Source: Caldilineaceae bacterium SB0661_bin_34
GTDB lineage: Bacteria > Chloroflexota > Anaerolineae > Caldilineales > Caldilineaceae
Reading direction: 5' to 3'
DNA length: 64,000 nt
Assembly: GCA_009841145.1 (NCBI GenBank)
Contig: VXMJ01000042.1
Location: 47,932 to 111,931 of the forward strand
The notes under the pieces were generated by a model that saw only the letters and a list, made by a program, of their open reading frames with translations, had not been told where the DNA came from and made no database searches. Made by a program: the position numbers and the translations under genes. Below are positions 9,974 to 18,293 of the stretch, piece by piece (the first letter of the stretch is position 1; each line of letters opens with the position of its first letter).

Positions 9974-10326
9974 TCAAACACAAGCGAGTATTGATGACAG
10001 TCAAAACGTAACTGCTTCCGTCTCGTCAATGCGATGAACTGGTTTGTACGGCGGGAGCGCCTGAAGACGGCACTTGGTTCGCATCCACTCAATGCCCTCT
10101 CGATATCTCAAAGGCAACTTGCGATATCGGAATATGTGCAAACTGCCGGCACGGCCGGCGATTGATATCCCGATCCGGGCATGACCAAGTGCTTGTCATG
10201 GCATCCGTGTGAGCTCCTTGCGCACTACCGCAACGCTCCGCGCCGTCGCCTAGAATGGGAGACTCGCCGGCCTCTGCAATTGGGATGGGACTTTCCGCCG
10301 CGTACGGCCACCAAGGAGGAAAACCG
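9974..10326. other. Intergenic stretch, partly duplicated
   Basis: No convincing gene. From 10185 onward it is the start of the ~1-kb segment repeated at 14785. It ends in the strong ribosome-binding site AAGGAGGA at 10313-10320 that sets the start of the Uma2 gene. Confidence 0.6.
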
Positions 10327-11146
10327 ATGCGTTTGCCACCGCCTGCCCCCGCTCCGCCACGGGCCCTCGGACGCGCGGAACTGGACGCCCTCTATCCCCT
10401 GGAGACCGACGAGCCCATGGCCTCTTCCCTGTCCCACGGCCGCGCCATGCAGTACGCCCAACTGGCCATGAGCTACCACCTGCGCGACGTGGAGTGCCTG
10501 GTGGCTGCGGACTACATTTTCTACTACCGGGAACTGCCGCCCGAAGCCCCGGGACCGGCCCCGTCGGTAACGCCCGACGTGATGGTGGTCTTGGACTTCA
10601 CCCCGCCGTGGGACACCTCCTACCGGCTGTGGGAGGTGGGCAAGGCTCCGGATCTGGTGATGGAGATGTCCAGCCGCGCCACGCACCGGCAGGATCAGTT
10701 CCACAAGCATCATCTGTACGCCGAACTGGGCATCCGCGAATACTGGCTCCACGACCCGCACGGCGGCTACCTGGAGCCGCGTCTGGAGGGCTGGCGGCTG
10801 GAGGAGGGCCTCTACCGGCCGATCGCCGGCGAGCTACAGCCGGAGTTGGGGGCGGAGACGTTTTACAGCGAAGTACTGGATACCCACTGGGGCCGCCTTC
10901 TGGACACCGAGGAGCTGCGCCTGTGGGACGAGGAGCGCGGCAACTGGTTTCTGCCTCCAGCCGAATCCGAAGCGGACCGTCTCCAGCAAACCCGCCGTGC
11001 GGACCGGGAAGCCCGACGCGCAGACCGGGAGGCACAGGCCCGCGCGGAATTGGAGCAGGAAGTGGCCAAACTGCGGGCACAGCTGAAAGGGTTCTCGGAG
11101 TCGGAAGAATCCTGACCAAGCCTGGGTCCGATTGGGACGTCGGGCT
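10185..11146 (+). repeat. Direct repeat copy A (Uma2 gene plus leader)
   Basis: This segment is repeated in direct orientation at 14785-15788, about 4.6 kb downstream. The match covers the upstream leader (AGTGCTTGTCATGGCATCC in both), the whole Uma2 coding region and about 30 bases past the stop (GAATCCTGACCAAGC in both). Copies differ by scattered substitutions and a 42-base length difference in the tail-coding part. Confidence 0.85.
10327..11115 (+). CDS. Uma2 (DUF820) family PD-(D/E)XK endonuclease-like protein, copy A
   Basis: A 262-residue protein of the Uma2/DUF820 family. VTPDVMVVLDF, then DLVMEMSSRAT and YAELGIREYWLHDP, give the D...E-x-(Q/K)-like core and the characteristic GIREYW strand. 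After the nuclease-like domain a charged coiled coil begins (RRADREARRADREAQARAE...), typical of cyanobacterial and Chloroflexota members. The start is fixed by AAGGAGGA seven bases before ATG 10327; the frame is open further upstream but without a ribosome-binding site. The family has a restriction-endonuclease fold, but its biological role is not established. A near-identical paralogue lies at 14927-15757. Confidence 0.85.
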   Translation: MRLPPPAPAPPRALGRAELDALYPLETDEPMASSLSHGRAMQYAQLAMSYHLRDVECLVAADYIFYYRELPPEAPGPAPSVTPDVMVVLDFTPPWDTSYRLWEVGKAPDLVMEMSSRATHRQDQFHKHHLYAELGIREYWLHDPHGGYLEPRLEGWRLEEGLYRPIAGELQPELGAETFYSEVLDTHWGRLLDTEELRLWDEERGNWFLPPAESEADRLQQTRRADREARRADREAQARAELEQEVAKLRAQLKGFSESEES

Positions 11147-11170
11147 GTCTCGGAGGATCCCCTGGACTAT

Positions 11171-12220
11171 TCAGCCATCATCCGCCAACGGCAGATGCAC
11201 AGGCATTCCCGTGGTGGCGGAACGGTAGATGGCGCGCACAATCTCCACAGACTTGCGACCTTCATCCCCGGCGACTGCTGGGGCCCGATCACCGTGAATC
11301 GCCTCGATGAGATCCAGGATCTGTTGGCGATGGTTCTCGGAGCCGATGCCCGCGGGATCCTGGGAACCGCTTCCGGTACCCGCCTCCAGGGACAGCATGG
11401 CCGCTTCCTCTTCGTCGTCGGCGTCGGCCAACTGCCATGTGACAATCCGCCCTTCCTCCAGCACGATCGTCCCTTGGGGCCCCTGCAGCTCGATCCGCGC
11501 CGCAGTGCCTGGCCAACAGCTGGTGGCGCCTTGAATCACCCCCATGCCGCCGTGGGCAAATCCCAGCAAGGCCGTGGCCGTGTCCTCTGTCTCGATATCG
11601 TGACTTAGGGTCGCGGTGCGCGCGAACACGTAGTCCACCGGCCCGGCCAGCCACTGCAGCAAATCAATGCTGTGTATCGACTGGTTCATCAGGGCCCCGC
11701 CACCGTCCAGCTTCCAGGTGCCTCGCCAACCCACTTCGTAGTAGGCAGGAGGGCGATACCACTTGACATAGGCATCGGCCATCGTCAGGCGACCCAGTCG
11801 CCCGGCATCGAGGGCTTGCTTGACCTGGCGCACGCCTTTCATGAATCGCAATGGGAACACACTTGCCAGGGTTACATTGGCACGGCTGGCGGCGGACAAT
11901 ATGCGATCCACCCTGGGCAGTGTAATGTCGAGCGGTTTCTCCACCAGGAGGTGCTTGCCGGCTGCGGCCGCGGTCTCGGCAATTTCGGCGTGCGTGCCGC
12001 TGGGCGTGCAAATGGACACGACATCCACCTCGGGGTGCTGCACCGCGTCCTGATAGTGCGGGAACCATTCGGCACCATGGGCCTTCGCCAAGTCCATGCC
12101 CGCCCTTGAACCCCGATTGCACACTACGGTCAGGCGTGCATCGGGAATCCGGGCCATGGCTTCGGCTTGGATGCGGCCGATATTCCCGGTACCGATGATG
12201 GCAAAACGGAGGGGTCTCAT
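11171..12220 (-). CDS. Gfo/Idh/MocA family oxidoreductase
   Basis: A 349-residue NAD(P)-dependent sugar or inositol dehydrogenase-type protein. The N-terminal Rossmann motif is AIIGTGNIGRIQAEAM, followed by VDVVSICTPSGTHAE and the family signature HLLVEKPLDIT (catalytic-lysine EKP motif). The C-terminal alpha/beta substrate domain includes a GGGALMNQSIHSIDLLQWL stretch. ATG 12220 is preferred; a TTG six bases upstream is in frame. Substrate cannot be inferred. It sits between the two Uma2 copies and next to the TnpB element, so its neighbours do not inform its pathway, although Gfo/Idh enzymes commonly accompany glycan-use genes such as those from 15.9 kb on. Confidence 0.9.
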   Translation of the reverse strand: MRPLRFAIIGTGNIGRIQAEAMARIPDARLTVVCNRGSRAGMDLAKAHGAEWFPHYQDAVQHPEVDVVSICTPSGTHAEIAETAAAAGKHLLVEKPLDITLPRVDRILSAASRANVTLASVFPLRFMKGVRQVKQALDAGRLGRLTMADAYVKWYRPPAYYEVGWRGTWKLDGGGALMNQSIHSIDLLQWLAGPVDYVFARTATLSHDIETEDTATALLGFAHGGMGVIQGATSCWPGTAARIELQGPQGTIVLEEGRIVTWQLADADDEEEAAMLSLEAGTGSGSQDPAGIGSENHRQQILDLIEAIHGDRAPAVAGDEGRKSVEIVRAIYRSATTGMPVHLPLADDG

Positions 12221-12265
12221 ATTCAAAGTCCCGGAAACTGATTTGCCGGACTTGCCCCCACAAGG

Positions 12266-12837
12266 TCAACCCGGCTCGGTTGCAGGAGGTTTCGGGCCAT
12301 GGGACCCCCAACGAGCATGGCACAGGGACCAGAATCGTTCGGGAGCAAGAATCGGAATGCCCCATTTGCGGGCGTTCCGGGCCTTGGTGGAGTGGCTGTC
12401 CGGATCCGCGACGAGCAACTCGCATCCCCTCTTGGTGACGGTTGCAACAGGCTTGAGACCGTTTGCTCTTGCCATGGCCTCCAACTCGCGGCGCGGGACG
12501 GGCATTCCATCCATGAACGCCTCACCGGAGAAGCAAACGCTGGTACCCATGGGTATGGTGCTGCCGGAGCTGTTCGCTTCGTCGGCCTTGGGCAAATCCC
12601 CGGCCGGCAGCATCAAGGCGGCATGCACCTTTTGGAGCAAACGATGTTCCGCGGCGGTGATGACATTGTCCCGTTGGGCAGCATCGACAAGGGACTGGAA
12701 GTAGGCCGCATGAACTTCCCTTCGCTGGTAGGGTGTCAGGCCCAGTGTAGCCGCCAGTTCGTCCAGAGTGTCCTGTTCCACCGCCTCGATCACGAAGTCA
12801 TCCAACACATAGTCAAGGGCATTCAGATAGGGACTTA
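12266..12837 (-). pseudogene. Truncated TerB-like/BRCT protein (C-terminal part of a DnaQ-type exonuclease gene)
   Basis: The surviving ~190 codons read a TerB-like helical region (ALDYVLDDFVIEAVEQDTLDEL...AAEHRLLQKVHAAL), then a BRCT domain: VCFSGEAFMDGMPVPRREL, then VTKRGCELLVADPDSHSTKARNARKWGIPIL. In many Gram-positive and Chloroflexota bacteria this tail follows an RNase T/DnaQ-type exonuclease. Here the 5' part is missing: the frame runs directly into the end of the TnpB element at about 12838. I find no exonuclease-coding sequence on the other side of the element (14475-15000), so the gene is a relic, not a simple insertion. It lies about 40 bases upstream of the Gfo/Idh start on the same strand. 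Confidence 0.7.
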
Positions 12838-14352
12838 TATACCTGACTGATCGCCCGAAGCCGCAGCCCCTGGCGGTGGCGGCATATCTTGTTCGCGGGT
12901 CGTCGATGCCGATTTGCCCTGGGCTGGCGGCCCAAGGCAGTGACCGAGCGCATCTCGCCGCGCAGTTGCCCCTGTCCCGCGGGCCGTCGGGTCGGGAGCG
13001 GAAAATCCACCCCCAACCAAAATGTTGATGGCGGCGTTGTGGTCGGCGTTCGCCTTGAATCCACATGCCGTACAGTTGAAATTCGCCTGTGTTTTGCGGT
13101 TCTCCTTGTTGACGTTCCCGCAATGGGAACAGGTTTGCGACGTATACGCCGGATTGATGCGCTTGACTGCGCCCGCCTTGTAGTCCAGGTTGCGGTCGAG
13201 GGCTCCCCAGCCGCTCGCCAAGACGGATCGGTTGAGTCCGGACTTCTGCTTTACGTTGAGGCCGGGCTCCTCAACCGTGCCCTTCGCACTCTTCGTCATG
13301 GCCGCGGTGTTCAGGTCCTCCAGAACCACGGTGTGCGCCGTGTTGGCGATTTTGCGGCTGTGCTGGTGGGCGGCGTTCTCCCGCCGTCGCTTCTTCTTGC
13401 GGTGCAGCTTCTTCAGTTGCCCGTTCACGCGCCGCCCGCGGTTGGATTTCTTCTGCCCGCGGGTTTTTGGTCCCCAACCCTTCTTGCGACTCAACTCCCG
13501 CTGCTTGCGCTTGATCTTCGTGTCAATCAGGGAGTCGTCGGGGCTCTCGTACACAACCCCATCGCTGTCCGTGGCCTGGCCGACATTGCGATCCACCCCC
13601 AGCGCGCCCGTCCAAGCGGGCTGCTTCAGGCGGTCCGGGGTCACGTGGTAGGACACGATGGCATACCACTTGGGACGGTCCTCCGTGCCCTCCCGGATGA
13701 TGCGCACCTGCTTGGCATCACAGCCCAAATACTGGCCGCTGCCGTCCAACCGCACCCAGCCAGCCTTCGGGATGCGGAGACGTTCGCCGTCCATGCGCAC
13801 GCCGTCCGGGATGGTGAAGCCGTCGCACTTCACGCCGAACCCCTTGCGCCGCGGGAACCCCTGCGGCTTGCCGTCCGATTTGCGCCGGGGCAGCTTGCGG
13901 CCCTGCTTCTTCGCCTCCTTGGCCGCCTTGTAGAAGCGCTTGTAGGAGTCCGCCAGGTACTTCAGGGAGTAGCGGACGGGTGCGAAGGGCAGATCCCGCA
14001 GCCAGGCCAAATCCCGGTCCCGGTAGTACTCGCCGCGGTCGGATTGGAGGAAGTCCAGGTACCACTCTTCCTGTGGGCGGCTCCGAACCACTGTGAACAG
14101 CTTGAACAAATCGAACGCACTGGTACCGGGCGGCTTGGCCTCCGGATCGGACTCCTTCTCCGCCAGGTGGCGGTCGTACCGCCATTCGCAGATCGTCAAC
14201 ACCAGATTCCAAACGAACCGGTTGGCGCCCGCAATCCGAGCGCAGTAGGCGGCTTGGGCGCGGTTGTCGAACCGCACGCGGTACCGCTCGTTGCGTACCT
14301 GGGGCTCGCCGTGGGGGAGTGGCTGGATTGTAGAATGGGGGTCGGCGGTCAT
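12835..14352 (-). CDS. tnpB: TnpB RNA-guided nuclease (IS200/IS605)
   Basis: A 505-residue OrfB/TnpB protein. The RuvC aspartate is in GVDRNVGQATDS, the glutamate in VVLEDLN and the last aspartate in NADHNAAINIL. Between them are the zinc-ribbon pairs CSHCG and CTACG. The helical N-terminus and basic linker (KKLHRKKKRRRENAAHQHS) are also family features. All three catalytic residues and all four cysteines are present, so the protein should be active. TnpB proteins are transposon-encoded ancestors of Cas12, guided by an omega RNA that overlaps the 3' end of the gene and runs into flanking DNA. The C-terminal tail past the DHNAAINIL motif is long and low-complexity, as expected where it overlaps omega-RNA-coding sequence. 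Confidence 0.92.
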   Translation of the reverse strand: MTADPHSTIQPLPHGEPQVRNERYRVRFDNRAQAAYCARIAGANRFVWNLVLTICEWRYDRHLAEKESDPEAKPPGTSAFDLFKLFTVVRSRPQEEWYLDFLQSDRGEYYRDRDLAWLRDLPFAPVRYSLKYLADSYKRFYKAAKEAKKQGRKLPRRKSDGKPQGFPRRKGFGVKCDGFTIPDGVRMDGERLRIPKAGWVRLDGSGQYLGCDAKQVRIIREGTEDRPKWYAIVSYHVTPDRLKQPAWTGALGVDRNVGQATDSDGVVYESPDDSLIDTKIKRKQRELSRKKGWGPKTRGQKKSNRGRRVNGQLKKLHRKKKRRRENAAHQHSRKIANTAHTVVLEDLNTAAMTKSAKGTVEEPGLNVKQKSGLNRSVLASGWGALDRNLDYKAGAVKRINPAYTSQTCSHCGNVNKENRKTQANFNCTACGFKANADHNAAINILVGGGFSAPDPTARGTGATARRDALGHCLGPPAQGKSASTTREQDMPPPPGAAASGDQSGI

Positions 14353-14469
14353 TCGGTTGCCTCTACAACCTGGCCGTCAGGGAGCCGTGCGGTGTTCCAG
14401 CACCCGCGGCTTCCGCCCATTGTACAACAGGCCCCGTGCCAACCGCGGGGCCGTGTGCCCAACATATTA
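12838..14469 (-). mobile_element. IS200/IS605-superfamily element carrying only tnpB
   Basis: A complete TnpB gene without TnpA. On the minus strand the left end is preceded by ATACTTGAC, a plausible TTGAC target-adjacent motif, and a subterminal hairpin lies at 14430-14452. The right end lies at or just beyond the tnpB stop, next to the broken BRCT gene. Ends are inferred from the hairpin and the disrupted gene and are accurate only to a few bases. The element depends on a TnpA elsewhere for movement. Confidence 0.6.
14430..14452. repeat. Subterminal hairpin of the TnpB element left end
   Basis: GGCCCCG and CGGGGCC form a perfect 7-bp stem around a 9-base loop, just inside the presumed left end. 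IS200/IS605 elements use such imperfect subterminal palindromes instead of terminal inverted repeats. Confidence 0.55.
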
Positions 14470-14512
14470 GTCAAGTATATAATCCCCAGAAAGGAAGTCG
14501 GAGGCCATCCTC

Positions 14513-14650
14513 ATGGGAGGCGAATTTGCCGAGGCGGGCGAATGCGGCTGGGATGATCTGCCCTGCGGTGTGTGCGATGTGTGCATCGGGGACGCGGTGG
14601 CCTACGAACTGAACAGACTGTACCAGCAGTGGAAACACAATCAGCCGTGA
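14513..14650 (+). CDS. Small cysteine-rich ORF (45 aa)
   Basis: Not recognised. ATG 14513 opens a 45-residue frame with a compact cysteine cluster, CGWDDLPCGVCDVC, spacing C-x6-C-x2-C-x2-C. This could bind a metal and resembles the end of a RecQ-type zinc-binding segment. GGAGG at 14500-14504 is a possible ribosome-binding site. It lies between the TnpB element and the second Uma2 copy, so it may instead be a relic of a larger gene. Confidence 0.25.
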   Translation: MGGEFAEAGECGWDDLPCGVCDVCIGDAVAYELNRLYQQWKHNQP

Positions 14651-14784
14651 CCTGCCGCCGTCGTATCGGGGCGGTCCGTGGAAGCGTACGGCCTTGCACA
14701 AAGGGGACCGGTACAGGGTGTGAAGAGTTGCAGTGTGGCAACCCCATGCCGGTCCCTCCCATAACCGCCGTCTGCACTCATTGC

Positions 14785-15788
14785 CCAAGTGCTTGTCATG
14801 GCATCCGTGTGAGCCTTTTGCGCACCACTGCACCACTCCCTGCCATCGACTAGAATGGGAAACCCGCCGGCCTCTGCGGTCGGGAGGGGACTTGCCGCCG
14901 CGTACGGCCACCAAGGAGGAAAACCGATGCGTTTGCCACCGCCTGCCACCGCCCCGCCACGGGCCCTCGGACGCGCGGAACTGGACGCCCTCTATCCCCT
15001 GGAGACCGACGAGCCCATGGCCTCTTCCCTGTCCCATGGTCTTGCCATGCAGTACGCCCAGCTGGCCATGAGCTACCACCTGCGCGATGTGGAGTGCCTG
15101 GTGGCCGCAGACTACATTTTCTACTACCGGGAACTGCCGCCCGGAGCCACCGGTCCGGCCCCGTCGGTGACGCCCGACGTCATGGTGGTCTTGGATTTCA
15201 CCCCGCCGCGGGACACGTCCTACCGATTGTGGGAGGTGGGCAAGGCCCCGGATCTGGTGATGGAAATGTCCAGCCGCGCCACGCACCGGCAGGATCAGTT
15301 CCACAAGCACCACCTGTACGCCGAACTGGGCATCCGCGAATACTGGCTCCACGACCCGCACGGCGGCTACCTGGAGCCGCGTCTGGAGGGCTGGCGGCTG
15401 GAGGAGGGCCTCTACCGGCCGATCGCCGGCGAGCTACAGCCGGAGTTGGGGGCGGAGACGTTTTACAGTGAGGTACTCGGCACCCACTGGGGCCGCCTGC
15501 TGGACACCGAGGCGCTGCGACTGTGGGACGAGGAGCGGGGCAACTGGTTTCTGCCTCCGGCCGAAGCCGAAGCGGACCGTCTCCGGCAGACCCGCCGTGC
15601 GGACCGGGAAGCTCAACGTGCGGACCGAGAAGCTCGACGTGTGGCTCAAGAGGTTCGACGTGCAGACCGGGAGGCACAGGCCCGCGCGGAATTGGAGCAG
15701 GAAGTAGCCAGACTGCGGGCACAGCTGAAAGGATTCTCGGAGGCGGAAGAATCCTGACCAAGCCCGGGTCCGATTGGGATATCGGGCT
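14785..15788 (+). repeat. Direct repeat copy B (Uma2 gene plus leader)
   Basis: Direct repeat of 10185-11146 with the same leader, gene and short trailer. It is 42 bases longer because the coiled-coil tail contains 14 extra codons. The two copies bracket the Gfo/Idh gene, the BRCT relic and the TnpB element. Confidence 0.85.
14927..15757 (+). CDS. Uma2 (DUF820) family PD-(D/E)XK endonuclease-like protein, copy B
   Basis: A 276-residue near-identical paralogue of the protein at 10327-11115, with the same AAGGAGGA ribosome-binding site and start. The nuclease-like core (VTPDVMVVLDF, DLVMEMSSRAT, GIREYWLHDP) is conserved. The coiled-coil tail is longer by 14 residues because the seven-residue unit RRADREA is repeated more often (RRADREAQRADREARRVAQE...). 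That indicates unit-by-unit expansion after duplication. Function of the family is uncertain; retention of two intact copies suggests the protein is useful or that the duplication is recent. Confidence 0.85.
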   Translation: MRLPPPATAPPRALGRAELDALYPLETDEPMASSLSHGLAMQYAQLAMSYHLRDVECLVAADYIFYYRELPPGATGPAPSVTPDVMVVLDFTPPRDTSYRLWEVGKAPDLVMEMSSRATHRQDQFHKHHLYAELGIREYWLHDPHGGYLEPRLEGWRLEEGLYRPIAGELQPELGAETFYSEVLGTHWGRLLDTEALRLWDEERGNWFLPPAEAEADRLRQTRRADREAQRADREARRVAQEVRRADREAQARAELEQEVARLRAQLKGFSEAEES

Positions 15789-15930
15789 TCATGGCAGGAA
15801 CCGTACTCCCCTGCCTCGGGCAGTCCGCCGCTTCCCCGAGTGTCTGCGCAAGCCAAAACAGGGCGATTTAATCCCCGCTCAGGCCAAGGGGTTTCGAAAA
15901 CCGTTCACACCGTTGTTGGGAGGAAGTACC

Positions 15931-17364
15931 GTGCCAGAAACCAGACCCAATCTTCTCGTGGTGTTCTGCGACCAATTGCGACGGGATGCCATTGCCGCTT
16001 TCGGAGATCCCAATGTTGAAACACCCCACATTGATCGCTTGGCACAAAACGGGGTGTCCTTCACCAACGCCTGCTCCTCCTATCCCATCTGCGTGCCCTT
16101 CCGCTTCACCCTGATGACAGGAGAATATGCCCATTCCCGGTTCGTTCCCGGCATTGAATGGCGCATGTCTCCGGCGGAACGAACCTTGGCCGATGAATTC
16201 AACGCCGGTGGCTATGAGTCCATCTACCTGGGCAAATGGCATCTCTATGGGGGGCATGCCCTGCTTCCGGGCCACTCCACTCGCAAGGCCAACCTGACTC
16301 CTGTGCCCCGGGTCCACCAGGGCCGCTGGCAGAAATGGCTGGGTTTCGAATTGCGCAACGGCCATTTTGATACCTGCTACTACGAAGATGACGATCCCAC
16401 GCCGCGTCCCATTGAAACCTACCAGACGGACGGTCTCTTCAATCTGGCCATGGAATACCTTGAGGCCCGTACCGACAAGGACAAGCCATTCGCGTGCGTC
16501 ATTTCGGTGGAACCACCCCACTTCCCCTATGAAGCCCCAGCGGCCCTGGAGGCGAGGTGGAAGGATCGGCCCATGTCCGTTCCCCCCAGTTTCCATGCCC
16601 GGGATCAGGAGGAACGGGAACGTTTCTTGACCTTGCGCCGTCTCTACTACGCCATGGTGGAGAACCTGGACATGAATGTGGGCCGCCTGCAGGCCTGGCT
16701 GGAAAAGACGGGTCTGGCCCAAGACACGATCGTGGTTTTTTTCTCGGACCACGGAGAGATGGGCGGCTGCCACGGAATTCCCACTCTGCACAAGCAGTAC
16801 CCCTACGAAGAATCCATAGGGATTCCCCTCATCGTCCATGATCCCCGGTATCCGGAACGTGCCAATCTGCGGCTGCCAACCCCTACCTGTACCGAGGACC
16901 TGTTTCCCACCCTGCTGGGATTGTGTGATCTTGAACCCGCCAACCCCCTGCCCGGGGCCAATCTGGCCCCCCTGATCCGGAATGAGGATGCCGGACCGGA
17001 CCGTCCCGGCGTCCTGCTCGAATATGTGGCCGAAACACGAGTGAACAGCCTCTTTCACGTGGAAACCTGGCGCGGTTTCCGTAGTGAACGCTTCAAGTAC
17101 ACAGTGTTGGGGGATGTGAACGGAGGCGAACCCTGGCAGTTCTTCGATCTGGAAACAGATCCCCATGAAATGGACAACCTGATAGACGATCCTGCCTGGG
17201 AGGAGGAAATCCGACGTCATCACAGCTGGATGCGAGATCGAATGGTCGAGACGGAGGATCTTTACATCCTCAAACCCGCCTGGGGTATGGAAGGTCTCAA
17301 CATTTGGGACGTGGATGTGCCACGAATCGATCCGGCGATCGTCAGTCAGGATCTTGACCTTTGA
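15931..17364 (+). CDS. Sulfatase (formylglycine-dependent arylsulfatase family)
   Basis: A 477-residue alkaline-phosphatase-superfamily sulfatase. The N-terminal metal site is FCDQLRRD. The formylglycine site is CVPFR (Cys54) followed by the family TG, and LGKWHLYGGH and SDHGEMGGCHG complete the active site. The cysteine-type motif needs a formylglycine-generating enzyme, which is not in the window. The start is GTG 15931, preceded by GGAGGAAG at 15919-15926; the frame is open 400 bases further upstream but that part overlaps copy B of the repeat. No signal peptide is seen, so it is probably cytoplasmic and acts on imported sulfated sugars. Downstream lies a sugar ABC importer and further on another sulfatase and a fucosidase, which together suggest sulfated-glycan use. 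Confidence 0.9.
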   Translation: MPETRPNLLVVFCDQLRRDAIAAFGDPNVETPHIDRLAQNGVSFTNACSSYPICVPFRFTLMTGEYAHSRFVPGIEWRMSPAERTLADEFNAGGYESIYLGKWHLYGGHALLPGHSTRKANLTPVPRVHQGRWQKWLGFELRNGHFDTCYYEDDDPTPRPIETYQTDGLFNLAMEYLEARTDKDKPFACVISVEPPHFPYEAPAALEARWKDRPMSVPPSFHARDQEERERFLTLRRLYYAMVENLDMNVGRLQAWLEKTGLAQDTIVVFFSDHGEMGGCHGIPTLHKQYPYEESIGIPLIVHDPRYPERANLRLPTPTCTEDLFPTLLGLCDLEPANPLPGANLAPLIRNEDAGPDRPGVLLEYVAETRVNSLFHVETWRGFRSERFKYTVLGDVNGGEPWQFFDLETDPHEMDNLIDDPAWEEEIRRHHSWMRDRMVETEDLYILKPAWGMEGLNIWDVDVPRIDPAIVSQDLDL

Positions 17365-17424
17365 CTCGGCCCAAAATGCTCACTCCCTGCGACAGCCAAC
17401 GCCGAAGCTGCGCAAAGCCTTCCT

Positions 17425-17449
17425 CATGATGGCGAGAAAGGCCATCATG
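17425..17449. terminator. Perfect 9-bp hairpin after the sulfatase gene
   Basis: CATGATGGC and GCCATCATG pair around a GAGAAAG loop 60 bases past the sulfatase stop. There is no U run on either side, so a terminator role is only possible; an mRNA-stabilising 3' structure is equally likely. Confidence 0.35.
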
Positions 17450-17617
17450 CTGAAGGTGGCCAACCGGGACGAACCTCCCCTCAGGATCAGGCACTGGTCG
17501 GACTGTGACCGCGCACACAGACGGGTTCGGTAGACACAGTTTCCATCTCGTTGATATTGGTTCCGGACGCACAGACGACGAGGAATCCCTGCAAAGTGTT
17601 GCCGTGACAACCAAAGG

Positions 17618-18046
17618 TGCTCCCTCGTCGTGGACTTCAGTCCCTGCCCCCGCTGTGGTGCCTATCCCCGTCACTTGGTCGCCCTCGGCCGGCACCGTAT
17701 CCAGTGCTGGCAGTGCAAGGCCTGCCATTCCAGCACCTCGTCCCTGTCGCCCCACGTGACCTCCCGCCAGCGTCCGCAGTCCTTCCGGCAGCTGGTGAAC
17801 TGGCTGTAGGTGCACTGTGTCAGTCTGCAGGACCTATCTCGGAGCCTGGCCCTTCTGGGCTACGGCGTGGGTGCCGCCACCCTGTGGCGAGGCGTGCAGG
17901 AGGTGGTGGAGGTTGAATTGGCCTCGCCACTCGGCATTCTTCTCCCGCAGCAAAACCAACTTGCTTTCCGGTTCGCCCACGACCGCCACCAGCACACGGG
18001 ATCGATGAGGGACGGGCCAGACATGGTGGATACCGGCCCAGTGTGA
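17618..18046 (+). pseudogene. Degenerate zinc-ribbon/HTH transposase remnant
   Basis: One reading frame shows a zinc ribbon (CPRCGAYPRHLVALG, then CWQCKACH) and, after an in-frame TAG at 17807-17809, an HTH-like segment (CVSLQDLSRSLALLGYGVGAATLWR). This is the layout of the N-terminus of IS1/InsA-type transposases. There is no catalytic domain downstream, so the element is dead. The flanking bases 17365-17617 and 18047-18293 hold no convincing gene. Confidence 0.5.
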
Positions 18047-18293
18047 CCACAGCCCCACCTCTTGCCAACTCCGGCCTGTGGTGGCCGGTCGGCAGCCAGA
18101 ATCAGGGGTCTGAACAGCCACGATTCAAGGCAGTCGGAGCCCTCTTTCCACTTGGGTACAATCAGGCAGTCTTTTCGCTGAACGTTCTTGCTTCAGGACA
18201 TACGCCGAGAGCCAGTGCTCGGTGTCTGCGCCTCATCCGCAGAAGGGCGGTCTCGCTTGAGCTTTCAGTTCGATTGATTTGGGGAGGAAAGCC

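Noticed and set aside
12838..13123. Extension of the TerB/BRCT frame into the TnpB element
   Set aside because: The residues are arginine-rich out-of-frame translation of tnpB with no similarity to the family.
14471..15361. Long minus-strand frame opposite Uma2 copy B (also at 10225-10761 in copy A)
   Set aside because: It is the antisense shadow of the Uma2 gene, present in both copies for that reason.
15523..15930. Upstream extension of the first sulfatase frame through the Uma2 gene tail
   Set aside because: It overlaps repeat copy B in another frame and lacks a ribosome-binding site; GTG 15931 has GGAGGAAG and starts at the family's conserved N-terminus.
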